From Nitrosomonadales bacterium (GTDB taxonomy: Bacteria; Pseudomonadota; Gammaproteobacteria; Burkholderiales; Gallionellaceae): 40,426 nucleotides of DNA. Below the pieces are notes generated by a model. The model had not been told where the DNA came from and did no database searches. It saw only the letters and a list, made by a program, of their open reading frames with translations. This document shows, in pieces, positions 1 through 9,153 of this stretch (the first letter of the stretch is position 1; each line of letters opens with the position of its first letter). The DNA lies in assembly GCA_016234685.1 (NCBI GenBank), contig JACRAT010000040.1:1-40426 (forward strand). Reading direction: 5' to 3'. The translations under genes and the position numbers were made by a program.

Positions 1-48
1 CACCTTGGCCTTGAATCCCGGTGCGTGATTCCTTCTCGTCCTTTTCAT
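1..48 (-). CDS. IS3-family transposase OrfA, N-terminal fragment (partial)
   Basis: Sixteen codons begin at the ATG at 48 and read MKRTRRNHAPGFKAKV, which matches the start of IS3-group OrfA proteins (M-K-R-x-R-R-N-H-x-x-x-F-K-A-K-V). A GAGGAG ribosome site lies 7 bases before the ATG. OrfA of this family is the helix-turn-helix DNA-binding part of the transposase, normally joined to OrfB by programmed -1 frameshifting. The rest lies outside the window. Confidence 0.75.
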   Translation of the reverse strand, partial: MKRTRRNHAPGFKAKV

Positions 49-121
49 GTGCTTGCTCCTCTGGTTGCCGTGCTGTTCACGGCTTGGGTTAAGCAAGGCT
101 ATCACTTATCGGACTGTCCGA
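1..121 (-). mobile_element. IS3-family insertion sequence, 5' part, cut by the window edge
   Basis: On the minus strand this stretch carries the start of an IS3-type orfA (positions 48 to 1) preceded by about 70 bases of non-coding leader. The outer end appears to lie near position 121, where the minus strand reads CGGACAGT. The same GGACAGT core occurs at the inner border of the IS fragment at the right edge, which supports a shared terminal inverted repeat. The element runs off the left edge. Its exact end and any target duplication cannot be fixed from this window. Confidence 0.7.
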
Positions 122-367
122 AATTACGGCGCCACCTCTGTTATCGTAAAGCGTTTCTGGCGCAATGTCGATGTTGCCCGGCCAGACTACCGTCCCATAG
201 TCCACATGGGCCTGAGCAAATAATGGTGCTTCCTTGATCCGGCTAAACGGTTTTTTATCCAGATACGGAGTCATATCGAACTGCCGTTGCTCACCGTTCT
301 CGAACTCCAGTAACAACACATAACCAGCGCCAATCTCAACTTTGACTACATCCAGCAAAGCTTGCAT
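89..367 (-). CDS. DUF2442 family protein, 3' end altered by IS insertion
   Basis: A 92-residue protein with the DUF2442 pattern: an N-terminal beta-rich part (LLEFENGEQRQFDMTPYL) and the late motif VVWPGNIDIAPETLY. The ATG at 367 is preferred over the one at 382 because GAGGGGG lies 6 bases before it and the ATG at 382 sits inside the stop of the upstream gene. Family members usually end shortly after the APETLY motif. Here the last ten or so codons (S83 onward) fall inside the inferred end of the IS3 element, so the natural tail was probably replaced. DUF2442 and DUF4160 genes are often paired; their function is not established, although an antitoxin-like or DNA-binding role has been suggested for some. 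Confidence 0.7.
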   Translation of the reverse strand: MQALLDVVKVEIGAGYVLLLEFENGEQRQFDMTPYLDKKPFSRIKEAPLFAQAHVDYGTVVWPGNIDIAPETLYDNRGGAVISDSPISDSLA

Positions 368-378
368 TGCATACCCCC

Positions 379-618
379 TCATTGCAGAGGTGCGATGCGA
401 TAAGGCTCCTCGCCTGCCGCAGCCAGCTCCCAGTCCGCAAACAACTCATCTCGGTGAATCTCTATCCAAGCCTGCACCAGTCTCAACTGTTTGGCCGGAA
501 TCTCGCCCGCCAGCACACTTCCATCCTCAATAGAGATGGAGGATTTCATACCGGAATAGCGAACGTGAATGTGCGGCGTATGGTGGCGGTCATAATCCTC
601 ATAGAAGATCGCAACCAT
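379..618 (-). CDS. DUF4160 family protein, possibly N-terminally short
   Basis: A 79-residue protein with the DUF4160 core: a strand with an acidic turn (FYEDYDRHHTPHIHVRY), a middle S-I-x-I-x-D-G-x-V-L-A-G segment and the helix around QAWIEIHRDELFADWELA. It overlaps nothing and ends 12 bases before the start of the DUF2442 gene, so the two are one unit. Typical members carry about ten more N-terminal residues (an M-P-x-I-x-x-F-x-G strand). Here the in-frame upstream sequence is open but does not resemble that strand, so the gene may have lost its natural 5' end. TTG at 624 is an alternative start. Function unknown; sometimes proposed as a toxin-like partner of DUF2442. Confidence 0.65.
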   Translation of the reverse strand: MVAIFYEDYDRHHTPHIHVRYSGMKSSISIEDGSVLAGEIPAKQLRLVQAWIEIHRDELFADWELAAAGEEPYRIAPLQ

Positions 619-684
619 AGCCAAACTTTCTGATGTAACTGAATTTTGAGTAACAGTGCAAGATAAAAAACCACACCGGACTCA

Positions 685-2208
<1,524 letters not shown>

Positions 2209-2234
2209 AGTTTTTCTTCCAATCAGCCTATCAA

Positions 2235-2726
2235 TCAGTAGTGCAAACGCTGCGCCAGATTATCCGGCAGCCAGCCCTTGATCGCCAGCGCCGCATCCTG
2301 CAAAGGCTGGCTGAAGCGTGCGTCACGCCAAAATCTCTCTTGCGGCAGATCGGTCATACCCGCCACCGTCACTAGAATCAATACGATCAACGCCCCGCGC
2401 AACGCGCCGAACAGCGCACCGAACAAGCCGTCGATCCAGCCCAGCCCGACCAAGCTCACTATCTTCGATAGCAGCCAAGCCAAGATGCCGCTGGCGATCA
2501 AGGTCAGCAGGAACAGCGCCGCGAACGCCATCACCGAACCGAATTTTTCAACGCCGGGAAGTATCTTGGGGAGATAAGGCACGAAATCTTCTGCGAAAGT
2601 GCGGGCGACCCAGTAAGCCGCCAGCCAGCCCAGCAAAGACAACACCTCGTACACCAATCCGCGCCAGACGCCCAACCCTATGGAAAAGAGCAGGACGCCG
2701 GCGACGAGATAGTCGAACATCGTCAT
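2235..2726 (-). CDS. cvpA: CvpA family membrane protein
   Basis: An inner-membrane protein of 163 residues with four predicted hydrophobic helices (about 5-22, 28-45, 65-88 and 103-122) and the family start MTxFDYLVxG. CvpA is named for its requirement in colicin V export in E. coli, but its real function is not settled and is usually linked to envelope homeostasis. The start ATG shares one base with the stop of the SPOR gene (TGATG), so translation is probably coupled. It lies directly before purF, as in E. coli. Confidence 0.92.
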   Translation of the reverse strand: MTMFDYLVAGVLLFSIGLGVWRGLVYEVLSLLGWLAAYWVARTFAEDFVPYLPKILPGVEKFGSVMAFAALFLLTLIASGILAWLLSKIVSLVGLGWIDGLFGALFGALRGALIVLILVTVAGMTDLPQERFWRDARFSQPLQDAALAIKGWLPDNLAQRLHY

Positions 2727-3418
2727 CAGTTCTTTTCCAGCTCGACCAGATCAGGATGCAGCGCCATCAGCTCCAACTTGGCGCGAGCCTTGTCCGCCGC
2801 CTCGCGGCTGGAGAACGGGCCGACACGCAGACGCGTCTTGCCGTCGCCCTTCTCGGTGTAAGCGTGCAGCCCCTGCTTGCTCAGCTTCTTCTGCCAATCG
2901 GCGGCAATCTCGGGATTGCTGTAAGCGCCGATCTGCAAGACGAAGCCACCCGTGGCGGGTTTGTCTTCTGCTTTGGTTTTTTCGGGGTGTCTTTCGTTGC
3001 TGGAGGGTTTGCTTGGAGCGGATTCTGCTGCTTTCTCGACGATTTTCTCAGCAGGCTTGGCAACGGGCTGAGCCGCTGCGACGGGCTTCTCCGCCACGAC
3101 TTCGTCCGCCGAGATCGCCGGTGCAGCCACGGACACGGCGCTGACTGGCAGCACAGGCGTAACCACCGACGATGCCGCCACAGGAGCGGACGTAGCCGCG
3201 ACCGGCACGGCCGACTGCCCTGCTTGCGGCAAGAATTCACCCGCCTTGTCTTTGTCTGGGATGCGGAGGTCTATGTCTGGCGTAGTCGGCTTAGGTTCTT
3301 TATCCAAAACCATAGGCAGAATCACCACCACTGCCGTCGTCAACGCCACCGCACCGATCAATCTGCGTCTGGCTTGCCGTTTGAGATCAGCTTCGTCGTC
3401 TGTTACCTGTTTTGCCAT
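2726..3418 (-). CDS. dedD: SPOR-domain cell-division protein, DedD-like
   Basis: A 230-residue bitopic membrane protein: a basic cytoplasmic N-terminus with K-R-Q-A-R-R-R-L-I-G, one membrane helix (about 20-40), a long linker rich in Ala, Pro, Val and Ser (45-145), and a C-terminal SPOR domain (about 150-228) with the typical GFVLQIGAYS and TRLRVGPF strands. SPOR domains bind denuded septal peptidoglycan, so the protein is expected at the division site. Position between folC and cvpA matches dedD of E. coli. The linker is low in complexity and probably disordered. Confidence 0.88.
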   Translation of the reverse strand: MAKQVTDDEADLKRQARRRLIGAVALTTAVVVILPMVLDKEPKPTTPDIDLRIPDKDKAGEFLPQAGQSAVPVAATSAPVAASSVVTPVLPVSAVSVAAPAISADEVVAEKPVAAAQPVAKPAEKIVEKAAESAPSKPSSNERHPEKTKAEDKPATGGFVLQIGAYSNPEIAADWQKKLSKQGLHAYTEKGDGKTRLRVGPFSSREAADKARAKLELMALHPDLVELEKN

Positions 3419-3435
3419 CGAGCTTTTCCGCAGAG

Positions 3436-4908
3436 TCAGCCTACGCGCAAAGAGCGCGCCTGCATCACCTCCGCTACCGTATAGAATGAACCGAAGGCGC
3501 AGATTCTATCATTTTCAGTCGCCACATTGCAGGCATGGCTGAGTGCCGCCGCCGCATTGGCAAAAATCTCCACGCTGCCGCGCACTTGCGCCGCTGCCAA
3601 CACTGCGGCTAACTCCGCAGCAGTCGCCCCGCGCGGCGCAGCGATCCCCGCCACCAGCCAAACGTCGATCTGATCGCGCAAGGCTTCGATCACGCCTGCC
3701 ATATCTTTATCCTTCAGCATGGCGAACACTGCGAAGGTCTTCGCGGGCGGCAGACTGGCTAGATTCTGTGCCAGCGAGCGCGCCGCATGAGGATTGTGCG
3801 CCACGTCCAAGATCAAAGTCGGCCTGCCCGGCACGAACTGGAAACGCCCCGCCAGCTCGACCTCCACCAGCCCGCGCCGCACCGCCTCCATGCCCACCGG
3901 CAACTTGCCCTGCAAAGCATCCAGCGCCGCCAGCACCGCGCTGGCATTGTTGAGCTGGAACGCCCCACGCAAGGCCGGATGCGGCAAAGCAGCGCGCACG
4001 CCCGACTTGCCGCGAAAATTCCACTGCCCCTGAATCTGTTCCCTCTCCCTGCGGGGGAGGGTTAGGGTGGGGGAGGCTCTTTCCATAGGCACGCCCCCTT
4101 CCCCACCCCTTCCCCCGAGGGGAGAAGGGAGATCAAAACCGAACTCTCCACCTATGCACCACAGCTCCGCACCGATCTTTGCAGCATGGTCGCGCAAGGC
4201 CTGCGGCACATCACCATCGGCGCAGATCGCCACCCTGCCCGCTCGGAAGATACCCGCCTTCTCGAAGGCGATCTGCTCACGGGTGTCGCCGAGATAATCG
4301 ACATGGTCGATGTCCACGCTGGTCACCACCGCCACATCCGCATCGAACACATTCACCGCATCCAGCCGCCCGCCCAGCCCCACCTCCAGAATGGCGACAT
4401 CCACCCCGCGCTCGATGAAACACTGCATCGCCGCCAGCGTGCCAAACTCAAAGTAGGTCAGCGGGATCTCAACGCAGCCTCCCGCGTCCCAACCCACCCC
4501 AAGAGGAGGAGGAAGCGCCTGCCCCCTCTCCCCACGGGAGAGGGCTGGGGTGAGGGACTCCCTGGCAGAATTCGCCTCACCAACAACCCGCGCCCTCTCA
4601 ATGCGTTCAAACGAAGCACACAACTCCGCATCGCTCACCTGCCGCTTGCCGACGCGCACCCGCTCGTTGTAATGCAGCAGATGCGGCGAGGTGTAGCAGC
4701 CGACGCGGTATCCGGCGGCGTGCAGGATGGCCTCCAGCATGGCGCAGACCGAGCCTTTGCCGTTGGTCCCGCCGACGATGATGACGGGAAAATCAGGCGA
4801 CAGATGCAACCGCGCCTTGACCTCCGCCACCCGCTCCAAGCCGAGCGCGATGGTTTTGGGATGCAGCGATTCGAGATAGGAAAGCCAGTCGGCAAGGGTT
4901 TCAGGCAT
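3436..4908 (-). CDS. folC: Dihydrofolate synthase / folylpolyglutamate synthase with two in-frame repeat insertions
   Basis: Adds L-glutamate to dihydropteroate and then to reduced folates, using ATP. The Mur-ligase-like fold is clear: P-loop GTNGKGS at 47-53, TYFEFGTLAA near 151-160, the VGLGGRLDAVN segment, the AFEKAGIFR segment (214-222) and the C-terminal DVAHNPHAA motif (368-376). At 490 aa it is about 70 residues longer than E. coli FolC. The excess is two blocks, about 109-145 and 259-294, each encoded by an inverted pair of the GC-rich palindromic modules found elsewhere in this window. Removing both leaves about 418 residues, the usual length. Both blocks fall between conserved elements, so the enzyme may still fold, but activity is not shown. 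Start ATG at 4908; 17 bases separate it from the SPOR gene. Confidence 0.93.
   Translation of the reverse strand: MPETLADWLSYLESLHPKTIALGLERVAEVKARLHLSPDFPVIIVGGTNGKGSVCAMLEAILHAAGYRVGCYTSPHLLHYNERVRVGKRQVSDAELCASFERIERARVVGEANSARESLTPALSRGERGQALPPPLGVGWDAGGCVEIPLTYFEFGTLAAMQCFIERGVDVAILEVGLGGRLDAVNVFDADVAVVTSVDIDHVDYLGDTREQIAFEKAGIFRAGRVAICADGDVPQALRDHAAKIGAELWCIGGEFGFDLPSPLGGRGGEGGVPMERASPTLTLPRREREQIQGQWNFRGKSGVRAALPHPALRGAFQLNNASAVLAALDALQGKLPVGMEAVRRGLVEVELAGRFQFVPGRPTLILDVAHNPHAARSLAQNLASLPPAKTFAVFAMLKDKDMAGVIEALRDQIDVWLVAGIAAPRGATAAELAAVLAAAQVRGSVEIFANAAAALSHACNVATENDRICAFGSFYTVAEVMQARSLRVG
4041..4130. repeat. Inverted pair of GC-rich palindromic modules inside folC
   Basis: Two copies of the same imperfect palindrome face each other at 4041-4075 (CCCTCTCCCTGCGGGGGAGG...) and 4094-4130 (...CCCCGAGGGGAGAAGGGAG). 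Read in the folC frame they give peptides of the PSPLGGRGGEGG and SPTLTLPRRERE type, which are typical translations of this repeat and are absent from normal FolC proteins. The insertion adds about 36 codons in frame. Confidence 0.85.
4490..4564. repeat. Second GC-rich palindromic element inside folC
   Basis: A clear module at 4522-4557 (CCCCCTCTCCCCACGGGAG followed by AGGGCTGGGGTGAGGG) is paired with a degenerate inverted copy at about 4490-4512. In the folC frame it reads SLTPALSRGERG and PPPLGVGWDAGG. It belongs to the same family as the copies at 4041-4130, 4937-5052, 6520-6577, 13925-13963 and 21675-21765. Confidence 0.82.
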
Positions 4909-4936
4909 GTGACGGTTGATTAGTTGATGTCGAGCT

Positions 4937-5052
4937 CCCCTCGCCCATCGGGAGAGGGGCTGGGGGTGAGGGTTGCATAATTTTCAATTTGCCAGACGTT
5001 GCTTCAACGTGCAGCCCCTCACCCTCGTTCCCTCTCCCGATGGGCGAGGGAG
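4937..5052. repeat. Inverted pair of GC-rich modules upstream of folC
   Basis: CCCTCGCCCATCGGGAGAGG at about 4939-4958, continuing to GTGAGGG at 4973, is mirrored at 5013-5052 by a reverse-complement copy containing CCTCTCCCGATGGGCGAGGG. The pair fills the gap between folC and the gene before it. It is followed at about 5067-5101 by a second kind of repeat-like sequence (GGAAGAGGCGCAGCGGAATC), which resembles REP-type elements of proteobacteria. Confidence 0.85.
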
Positions 5053-5118
5053 GCAAAACCCGCTGCCCGGAAGAGGCGCAGCGGAATCCGGAAAGTGCGG
5101 GTCAACGCACCCCTACGC

Positions 5119-5601
5119 CTACTTGGCCTTGCTGTAACCACAGTGTGAAAGTTGCAATACACGAAGCAATGGGTAACTTTCCGAAATGGCATTACTTCTA
5201 GCCGGGCCGCACGCCACAACTTTGGACCGTATTTCGGCAACAAGCTCGTCAATAGATGTAATTTTCGCCCCAGCAATCTCATCCCTACCTTTGGGATGGG
5301 ATGTAAAAACGGCAATTTGACGTAAAGGCGTTTCCGGTGGCAACCACGAAAATACTTCGACGAAAATCAGCTTTCGAGCTGCATCAAATTTCTTCTTGTA
5401 ACGCGCCTCCCGCGTCTCCCATGAGTGCGCATCAACAGAAGGCTCGTAATGAACAAGATCTCCGCTATGCGGGTTATATCCGATAACGTCAAGTTCCATC
5501 TCCCATCCACCGTGCCTAAGTCTGCCGACTTTTGTGTTACGGCGCACGAGATAGCCTTGCCAATCAAGGTACTCAACTATGAGAGATTCGAGATGAGACA
5601 T
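5119..5601 (-). CDS. Unknown protein with a PD-(D/E)xK nuclease-like core
   Basis: A 160-residue soluble protein. I do not recognise a named family. The first 60 residues suggest a restriction-endonuclease-like fold: an N-terminal helix (ESLIVEYLDWQGY), then a strand with E34, E36 and D38 (WEMELDVIGYNP), then a strand ending at E53 (DLVHYE). This recalls the Mrr/NERD arrangement of D followed by ExK, but the lysine after E53 is missing (E-P-S), so catalysis is doubtful. The middle (REARYKKKFDAARKLIFVEVF) and the end carry alternating helix and strand. The gene sits 12 bases after accD and before folC, genes that are normally neighbours, so it is an insertion into a conserved cluster. The repeat pair and REP-like sequence lie downstream. 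Confidence 0.6.
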   Translation of the reverse strand: MSHLESLIVEYLDWQGYLVRRNTKVGRLRHGGWEMELDVIGYNPHSGDLVHYEPSVDAHSWETREARYKKKFDAARKLIFVEVFSWLPPETPLRQIAVFTSHPKGRDEIAGAKITSIDELVAEIRSKVVACGPARSNAISESYPLLRVLQLSHCGYSKAK

Positions 5602-5613
5602 GAGGGAGTGTTG

Positions 5614-6495
5614 CTAAGCCTCAATTTCCGCCACCGCACCCTGCTTCATCAGCAAGGCGATCAGTGAGCCGAGTTCGTTGCGCATGTTGCGGCGGTCGAT
5701 GATCATGTCGATAGCGCCGTGTTCGAGCAGGAATTCGGCGCGTTGGAAGCCGTCCGGCAGGGTCTCGCGCACGGTCTGCTGGATGACGCGCGCACCGGCG
5801 AAGCCGATGAGTGCGCCGGGTTCGGCGATGACCACGTCACCCACGAAGGCGAAGCTGGCGGAGACGCCGCCCATAGTGGGATCGGTCAGCACGGAGATGA
5901 AGGGGAGTTTTTCCTGCGAGAGCTGGGTCAGCGCGGCGCAGGTCTTGGCCATCTGCATCAGCGACAACAGGCCTTCCTGCATCCGCGCACCGCCGCTGGC
6001 GGAGAAACAGATGAAGGGGCATTTTTGTTCGACGGCGACTTGCACGCCACGCACGAAACGCTCGCCCACCACCGAGCCCATCGAGCCGCCCATAAAGCGG
6101 AACTCGAATGCGGCGGCGACCACCGGCTGGGCATGGATGCTGCCTTGCATCACCACCAGCGCGTCGTCTTCGTTGATGTCGCGCTTGGCGGCAGTCAGGC
6201 GATCAGCGTATTTCCGGCTGTCCTTGAACTTGAGGGTGTCCACCGGCAGCACTTCCGCGCCGATCTCGAAACGCCCTTCCCCGTCCAGCAATCCGTCCAG
6301 ACGTGTTCTGGCATGGGCGCGGTTGTGGTGGTTGCACTTGGGGCAGACGTTGAGGTTCTTTTCCAGATCGGTGTGATACAGCACGGATTGGCAAGTGGGA
6401 CACTTGTGCCAAAGGCCTTCCGGCACGTTCTTTTTGTCGTCATCGTTCTCACGACGTTTGATCTTCGGGGGCAACAGTTTTTGGAACCAGCTCAT
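5614..6495 (-). CDS. accD: Acetyl-CoA carboxylase carboxyltransferase subunit beta
   Basis: Forms the carboxyltransferase with AccA and moves the carboxyl group from biotin on AccB to acetyl-CoA, giving malonyl-CoA for fatty-acid synthesis. The 293-residue protein has the N-terminal zinc ribbon (C32, C35, C51, C54), which can also bind nucleic acid, followed by the crotonase-fold domain with [11 protein letters not shown] and the GPTMGG-like [12 protein letters not shown] segment. Length and motifs are standard. A strong AAGGAGGTG ribosome site precedes the ATG. Upstream is trpA, separated by a palindromic repeat. Confidence 0.97.
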   Translation of the reverse strand: MSWFQKLLPPKIKRRENDDDKKNVPEGLWHKCPTCQSVLYHTDLEKNLNVCPKCNHHNRAHARTRLDGLLDGEGRFEIGAEVLPVDTLKFKDSRKYADRLTAAKRDINEDDALVVMQGSIHAQPVVAAAFEFRFMGGSMGSVVGERFVRGVQVAVEQKCPFICFSASGGARMQEGLLSLMQMAKTCAALTQLSQEKLPFISVLTDPTMGGVSASFAFVGDVVIAEPGALIGFAGARVIQQTVRETLPDGFQRAEFLLEHGAIDMIIDRRNMRNELGSLIALLMKQGAVAEIEA

Positions 6496-6519
6496 TTCAC
6501 ACCTCCTTAATTTTATTCC

Positions 6520-6577
6520 CTCTTCCCTGCCCCGCTCCCGTCCACGGGAGCGGGTGGCCGCAAGGCCGGGAGAGGGC
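6520..6577. repeat. GC-rich palindromic element between trpA and accD
   Basis: The core CCGCTCCCGTCCACGGGAGC is a strong dyad, flanked by TTCCCTCTTCCCTGCCC and CCGGGAGAGGG. It belongs to the same family as the folC insertions and ends one base before the trpA stop codon. In the operon transcript it would fold into a stable hairpin between trpA and accD. Confidence 0.75.
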
Positions 6578-6578
6578 T

Positions 6579-7379
6579 TTATGCTTGGTCGATGGCCAAG
6601 CGTAATTCACGCACCAGCCGGCCTACATTGGCGATGACGTTCTCTTCGGTCGAACTCTCGATCTCTTGCACGATGCGGCTACCGACCACCACGCCATCGC
6701 ACAACCGGCTCACGGCGTGCGCCGTCGCGGCATCACGGATGCCGAAGCCGACACCGATGGGCAGATCGAGATAGCGGCGCAGGTGCGGCATCTTTTCTTC
6801 GATGGCCGACAGGTCGAGGTTGCCCGCGCCGGTCACACCCTTGAGCGAGACGTAGTACACATAGCCACGCGCCAGCTTGGCAACGGCGGCGATGCGCTCG
6901 TCGCTAGTGGTCGGCGCAAGCAGAAAGATCGGATCGACACCGTGCGCTTCCAGATGGGCGAAGGCTTCTAGGCTCTCTTCCGGCGGAAAATCCACCGTCA
7001 GCGCGCCATCCACGCCAACTTCGGCGCAACGCTTGGCAAAAGTCTCCCAGCCCATCGCCTCGATGGGATTGCCGTAGCCCATCAACACCACCGGGGTGTG
7101 TGCGTCACGCTGGCGGAACTCCGCCACCATGTCGAGCACGCCGCGCAGGCTGATGCCGTGTTTCAGGGCGCGCTCGGAAGCGCGCTGGATGGTCGGGCCG
7201 TCGGCCATCGGGTCGGAAAACGGCACGCCCAATTCCAGCACGTCCGCCCCCGCCTCGACCAGTGCGTGCAACAGCGGCACGGTGAGTTTGGGCGCGGGGT
7301 CGCCAGCGGTGATGAACGGAATCAGCGCTTTACGCTGATGCAGCTTGAGTTTCTCGAAAGTGGTTTGAATTCGTGACAT
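6579..7379 (-). CDS. trpA: Tryptophan synthase alpha subunit
   Basis: Cleaves indole-3-glycerol phosphate to indole and glyceraldehyde 3-phosphate; indole passes through a tunnel to TrpB. The TIM-barrel protein (266 aa) has the catalytic acids E49 ([10 protein letters not shown]) and D60, and the conserved P-F-I-T-A-G-D-P segment at 21-28. Length is normal. It is separated from trpB by a hicAB pair on the same strand, unlike the usual trpB-trpA junction, where the two genes are nearly fused. Its stop codon abuts a palindromic repeat. Confidence 0.97.
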   Translation of the reverse strand: MSRIQTTFEKLKLHQRKALIPFITAGDPAPKLTVPLLHALVEAGADVLELGVPFSDPMADGPTIQRASERALKHGISLRGVLDMVAEFRQRDAHTPVVLMGYGNPIEAMGWETFAKRCAEVGVDGALTVDFPPEESLEAFAHLEAHGVDPIFLLAPTTSDERIAAVAKLARGYVYYVSLKGVTGAGNLDLSAIEEKMPHLRRYLDLPIGVGFGIRDAATAHAVSRLCDGVVVGSRIVQEIESSTEENVIANVGRLVRELRLAIDQA

Positions 7380-7399
7380 CGTTTTAGGTGTAGTTTGTT

Positions 7400-7609
7400 T
7401 TATGCGTACATCAGGCGGCCGCGAGGCGCTGGAACTGGGTCGCCAAATTCTCTCGCGGTATCAATCCACAATTGCATCGCAGCCTTGCTGTTAGCTAAGG
7501 CCTCTTCTTGCGTATCACCATGCGCCACGCAGCCGGGCAACTCTGGCACTTCGGCAATGAAGGCCTCATCTTCGTTACTCCAGTAGAGAATGATTTCGTA
7601 GCGATCCAT
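7400..7609 (-). CDS. hicB: HicB family antitoxin
   Basis: A 69-residue protein with the HicB partial-RNase-H fold: [30 protein letters not shown] followed by the helix [15 protein letters not shown]. It lacks a C-terminal ribbon-helix-helix or HTH extension, so it is the short form, which binds HicA directly. The ATG follows the hicA stop with no gap (TAAATG), and its AGGAGGAG ribosome site lies inside hicA, so the two are co-translated. This toxin-first order is usual for hicAB. It ends 20 bases before trpA. Confidence 0.88.
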   Translation of the reverse strand: MDRYEIILYWSNEDEAFIAEVPELPGCVAHGDTQEEALANSKAAMQLWIDTAREFGDPVPAPRGRLMYA

Positions 7610-7864
7610 TTACTCCTCCTTGGCGAGCCGGTACTTTTGAATAATGGCTCTCACCTGTTTCACCTGATAGGGTTTAGCTTGAGCACCTTGGCATTGAAGG
7701 TTGATTTTCTCAGCCACGCCCTCCTTGCGAAAAACATGATGACTCCCGCGAACCCTTACTTCAAAACCAAGCTGTTCCAACAAACGGCATAAATCGTCAA
7801 ATGCGACATTGGCATCCGACAATCCACGCAATATCTGGAACAGCAGCTTATCGTATTTTCCCAT
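7610..7864 (-). CDS. hicA: HicA family mRNA interferase toxin
   Basis: An 84-residue protein with the double-stranded-RNA-binding-like HicA fold: an N-terminal helix (AFDDLCRLLEQLGFEV) and the catalytic-histidine motif GSHHVF at 40-45. HicA toxins cut mRNA independently of ribosomes and are blocked by HicB. Here the N-terminus is about 15 residues longer than in minimal HicA proteins. The ATG comes 2 bases after the trpB stop (TAACGATG), with AAGGGG inside the trpB end as a likely ribosome site, so the toxin is read from the trp transcript. Its usual catalytic His is present, so it is not obviously dead. Confidence 0.85.
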   Translation of the reverse strand: MGKYDKLLFQILRGLSDANVAFDDLCRLLEQLGFEVRVRGSHHVFRKEGVAEKINLQCQGAQAKPYQVKQVRAIIQKYRLAKEE

Positions 7865-7866
7865 CG

Positions 7867-9066
7867 TTACAGCGTGATCCCCTTGATGCGCGCCACGGTG
7901 TTCATGTCTTTGTCGCCGCGACCGGAGAGATTCACCAGCAGCACTTTATCCTTGCCCATCGTCGGCGCGATCTTGATCGCGTGGGCCAGCGCATGGCTGG
8001 ATTCCAGCGCCGGGATGATGCCTTCGAAACGGCACAACGCATCGAACGCAGCAATGGCTTCGTCGTCGTTGATGGCGACGTATTGGGCACGCCCGATGTC
8101 TTTCAGCAGACAATGCTCAGGGCCGACGCCGGGATAATCCAGCCCGGCCGAGATGGAATGCGTCTCGATGATCTGGCCGTTCTCGTCCTGCATCAGATTG
8201 ACCTTGTTGCCGTGCAGCACGCCGACACGGGCGTTGGCGGTCAGCGGCGCGGCGTGTTTACCGCTGGCGATACCGTAGCCGCCCGCCTCCACGCCAATGA
8301 TCTGCACGTTCGGCACGTCGATGTAGGGATGGAACAGGCCGATGGCGTTAGAACCGCCGCCGACGCAGGCGATCACCGCATCCGGCTGACGACCAGCCAT
8401 CTCGGGCATCTGGATCTTGGCTTCGTTGCCGATGACGCACTGAAAATCGCGCACCATCATCGGGTAAGGATGCGGACCAGCCGCCGTGCCGAAGATGTAA
8501 AAGGTCGATTCGACGTTGGTGACCCAATCGCGGATGGCTTCGTTGCAGGCATCTTTCAAGGTACGCGAACCGCTTTCGACGGGCACGACTTTCGCCCCCA
8601 AGAGCTTCATGCGGAATACGTTGGGTGCCTGGCGCTGGATGTCTTCCGCGCCCATGTACACGATGCACTCCATTCCGAAGCGAGCGGCCACGGTAGCCGT
8701 CGCCACGCCGTGCATACCCGCGCCGGTTTCGGCGATGACGCGCTTCTTACCCATGCGCTTGGCGAGCAAAGCCTGTCCGATAGCGTTATTGATCTTGTGC
8801 GCGCCAGTGTGATTCAGATCTTCGCGCTTCAGATAGATCTGCGCGCCGCCCAGATCGTCGGACAAACGTTTGGCGTGATAGATCGGGCTGGGGCGACCGA
8901 CGTAGTGCTTCAGCTCGTATGCGAACTCGGCCTTGAACTCGGGATCGTCGCGGAAGTGCAAATACTGCTGGCGCAATTCTTCCACGGCAGGGATCAGCGT
9001 CTCGGCCAGGTAGATGCCGCCGAAGATGCCAAAGTGGCCGGTGCTATCTGGGTAGTTATAACTCAC
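7867..9066 (-). CDS. trpB: Tryptophan synthase beta subunit
   Basis: PLP enzyme joining indole and serine to give tryptophan. The 399-residue protein shows the PLP lysine K91 in [15 protein letters not shown], the phosphate-binding GGGSNAIG loop and the N-terminal [12 protein letters not shown] segment of TrpB1 proteins. Length is standard. It lies 87 bases after trpF, with a palindromic repeat filling most of that gap, and is followed immediately by hicA. Confidence 0.98.
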   Translation of the reverse strand: MSYNYPDSTGHFGIFGGIYLAETLIPAVEELRQQYLHFRDDPEFKAEFAYELKHYVGRPSPIYHAKRLSDDLGGAQIYLKREDLNHTGAHKINNAIGQALLAKRMGKKRVIAETGAGMHGVATATVAARFGMECIVYMGAEDIQRQAPNVFRMKLLGAKVVPVESGSRTLKDACNEAIRDWVTNVESTFYIFGTAAGPHPYPMMVRDFQCVIGNEAKIQMPEMAGRQPDAVIACVGGGSNAIGLFHPYIDVPNVQIIGVEAGGYGIASGKHAAPLTANARVGVLHGNKVNLMQDENGQIIETHSISAGLDYPGVGPEHCLLKDIGRAQYVAINDDEAIAAFDALCRFEGIIPALESSHALAHAIKIAPTMGKDKVLLVNLSGRGDKDMNTVARIKGITL

Positions 9067-9084
9067 TGCTTTTCACCTGAAATT

Positions 9085-9153
9085 CCGTTCGCCCTGAGCT
9101 TATCGAAGGGCCTCGATTCCATGGCCGGGGTTCGACAAGCTCACCTCGAACGG
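9085..9153. repeat. TTCG/TGAGC-type palindromic repeat between trpF and trpB
   Basis: Two arms face each other: CCGTTCGCCCTGAGCTTATC-GAAGGGC at 9085-9111 and GGTTCGACAAGCTCACCTCG-AACGG at 9129-9153. This is a second repeat family, widespread in Proteobacteria. Its outer end abuts the trpF stop codon exactly. A larger relative lies in frame inside gluQ (17787-17940). Confidence 0.82.
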
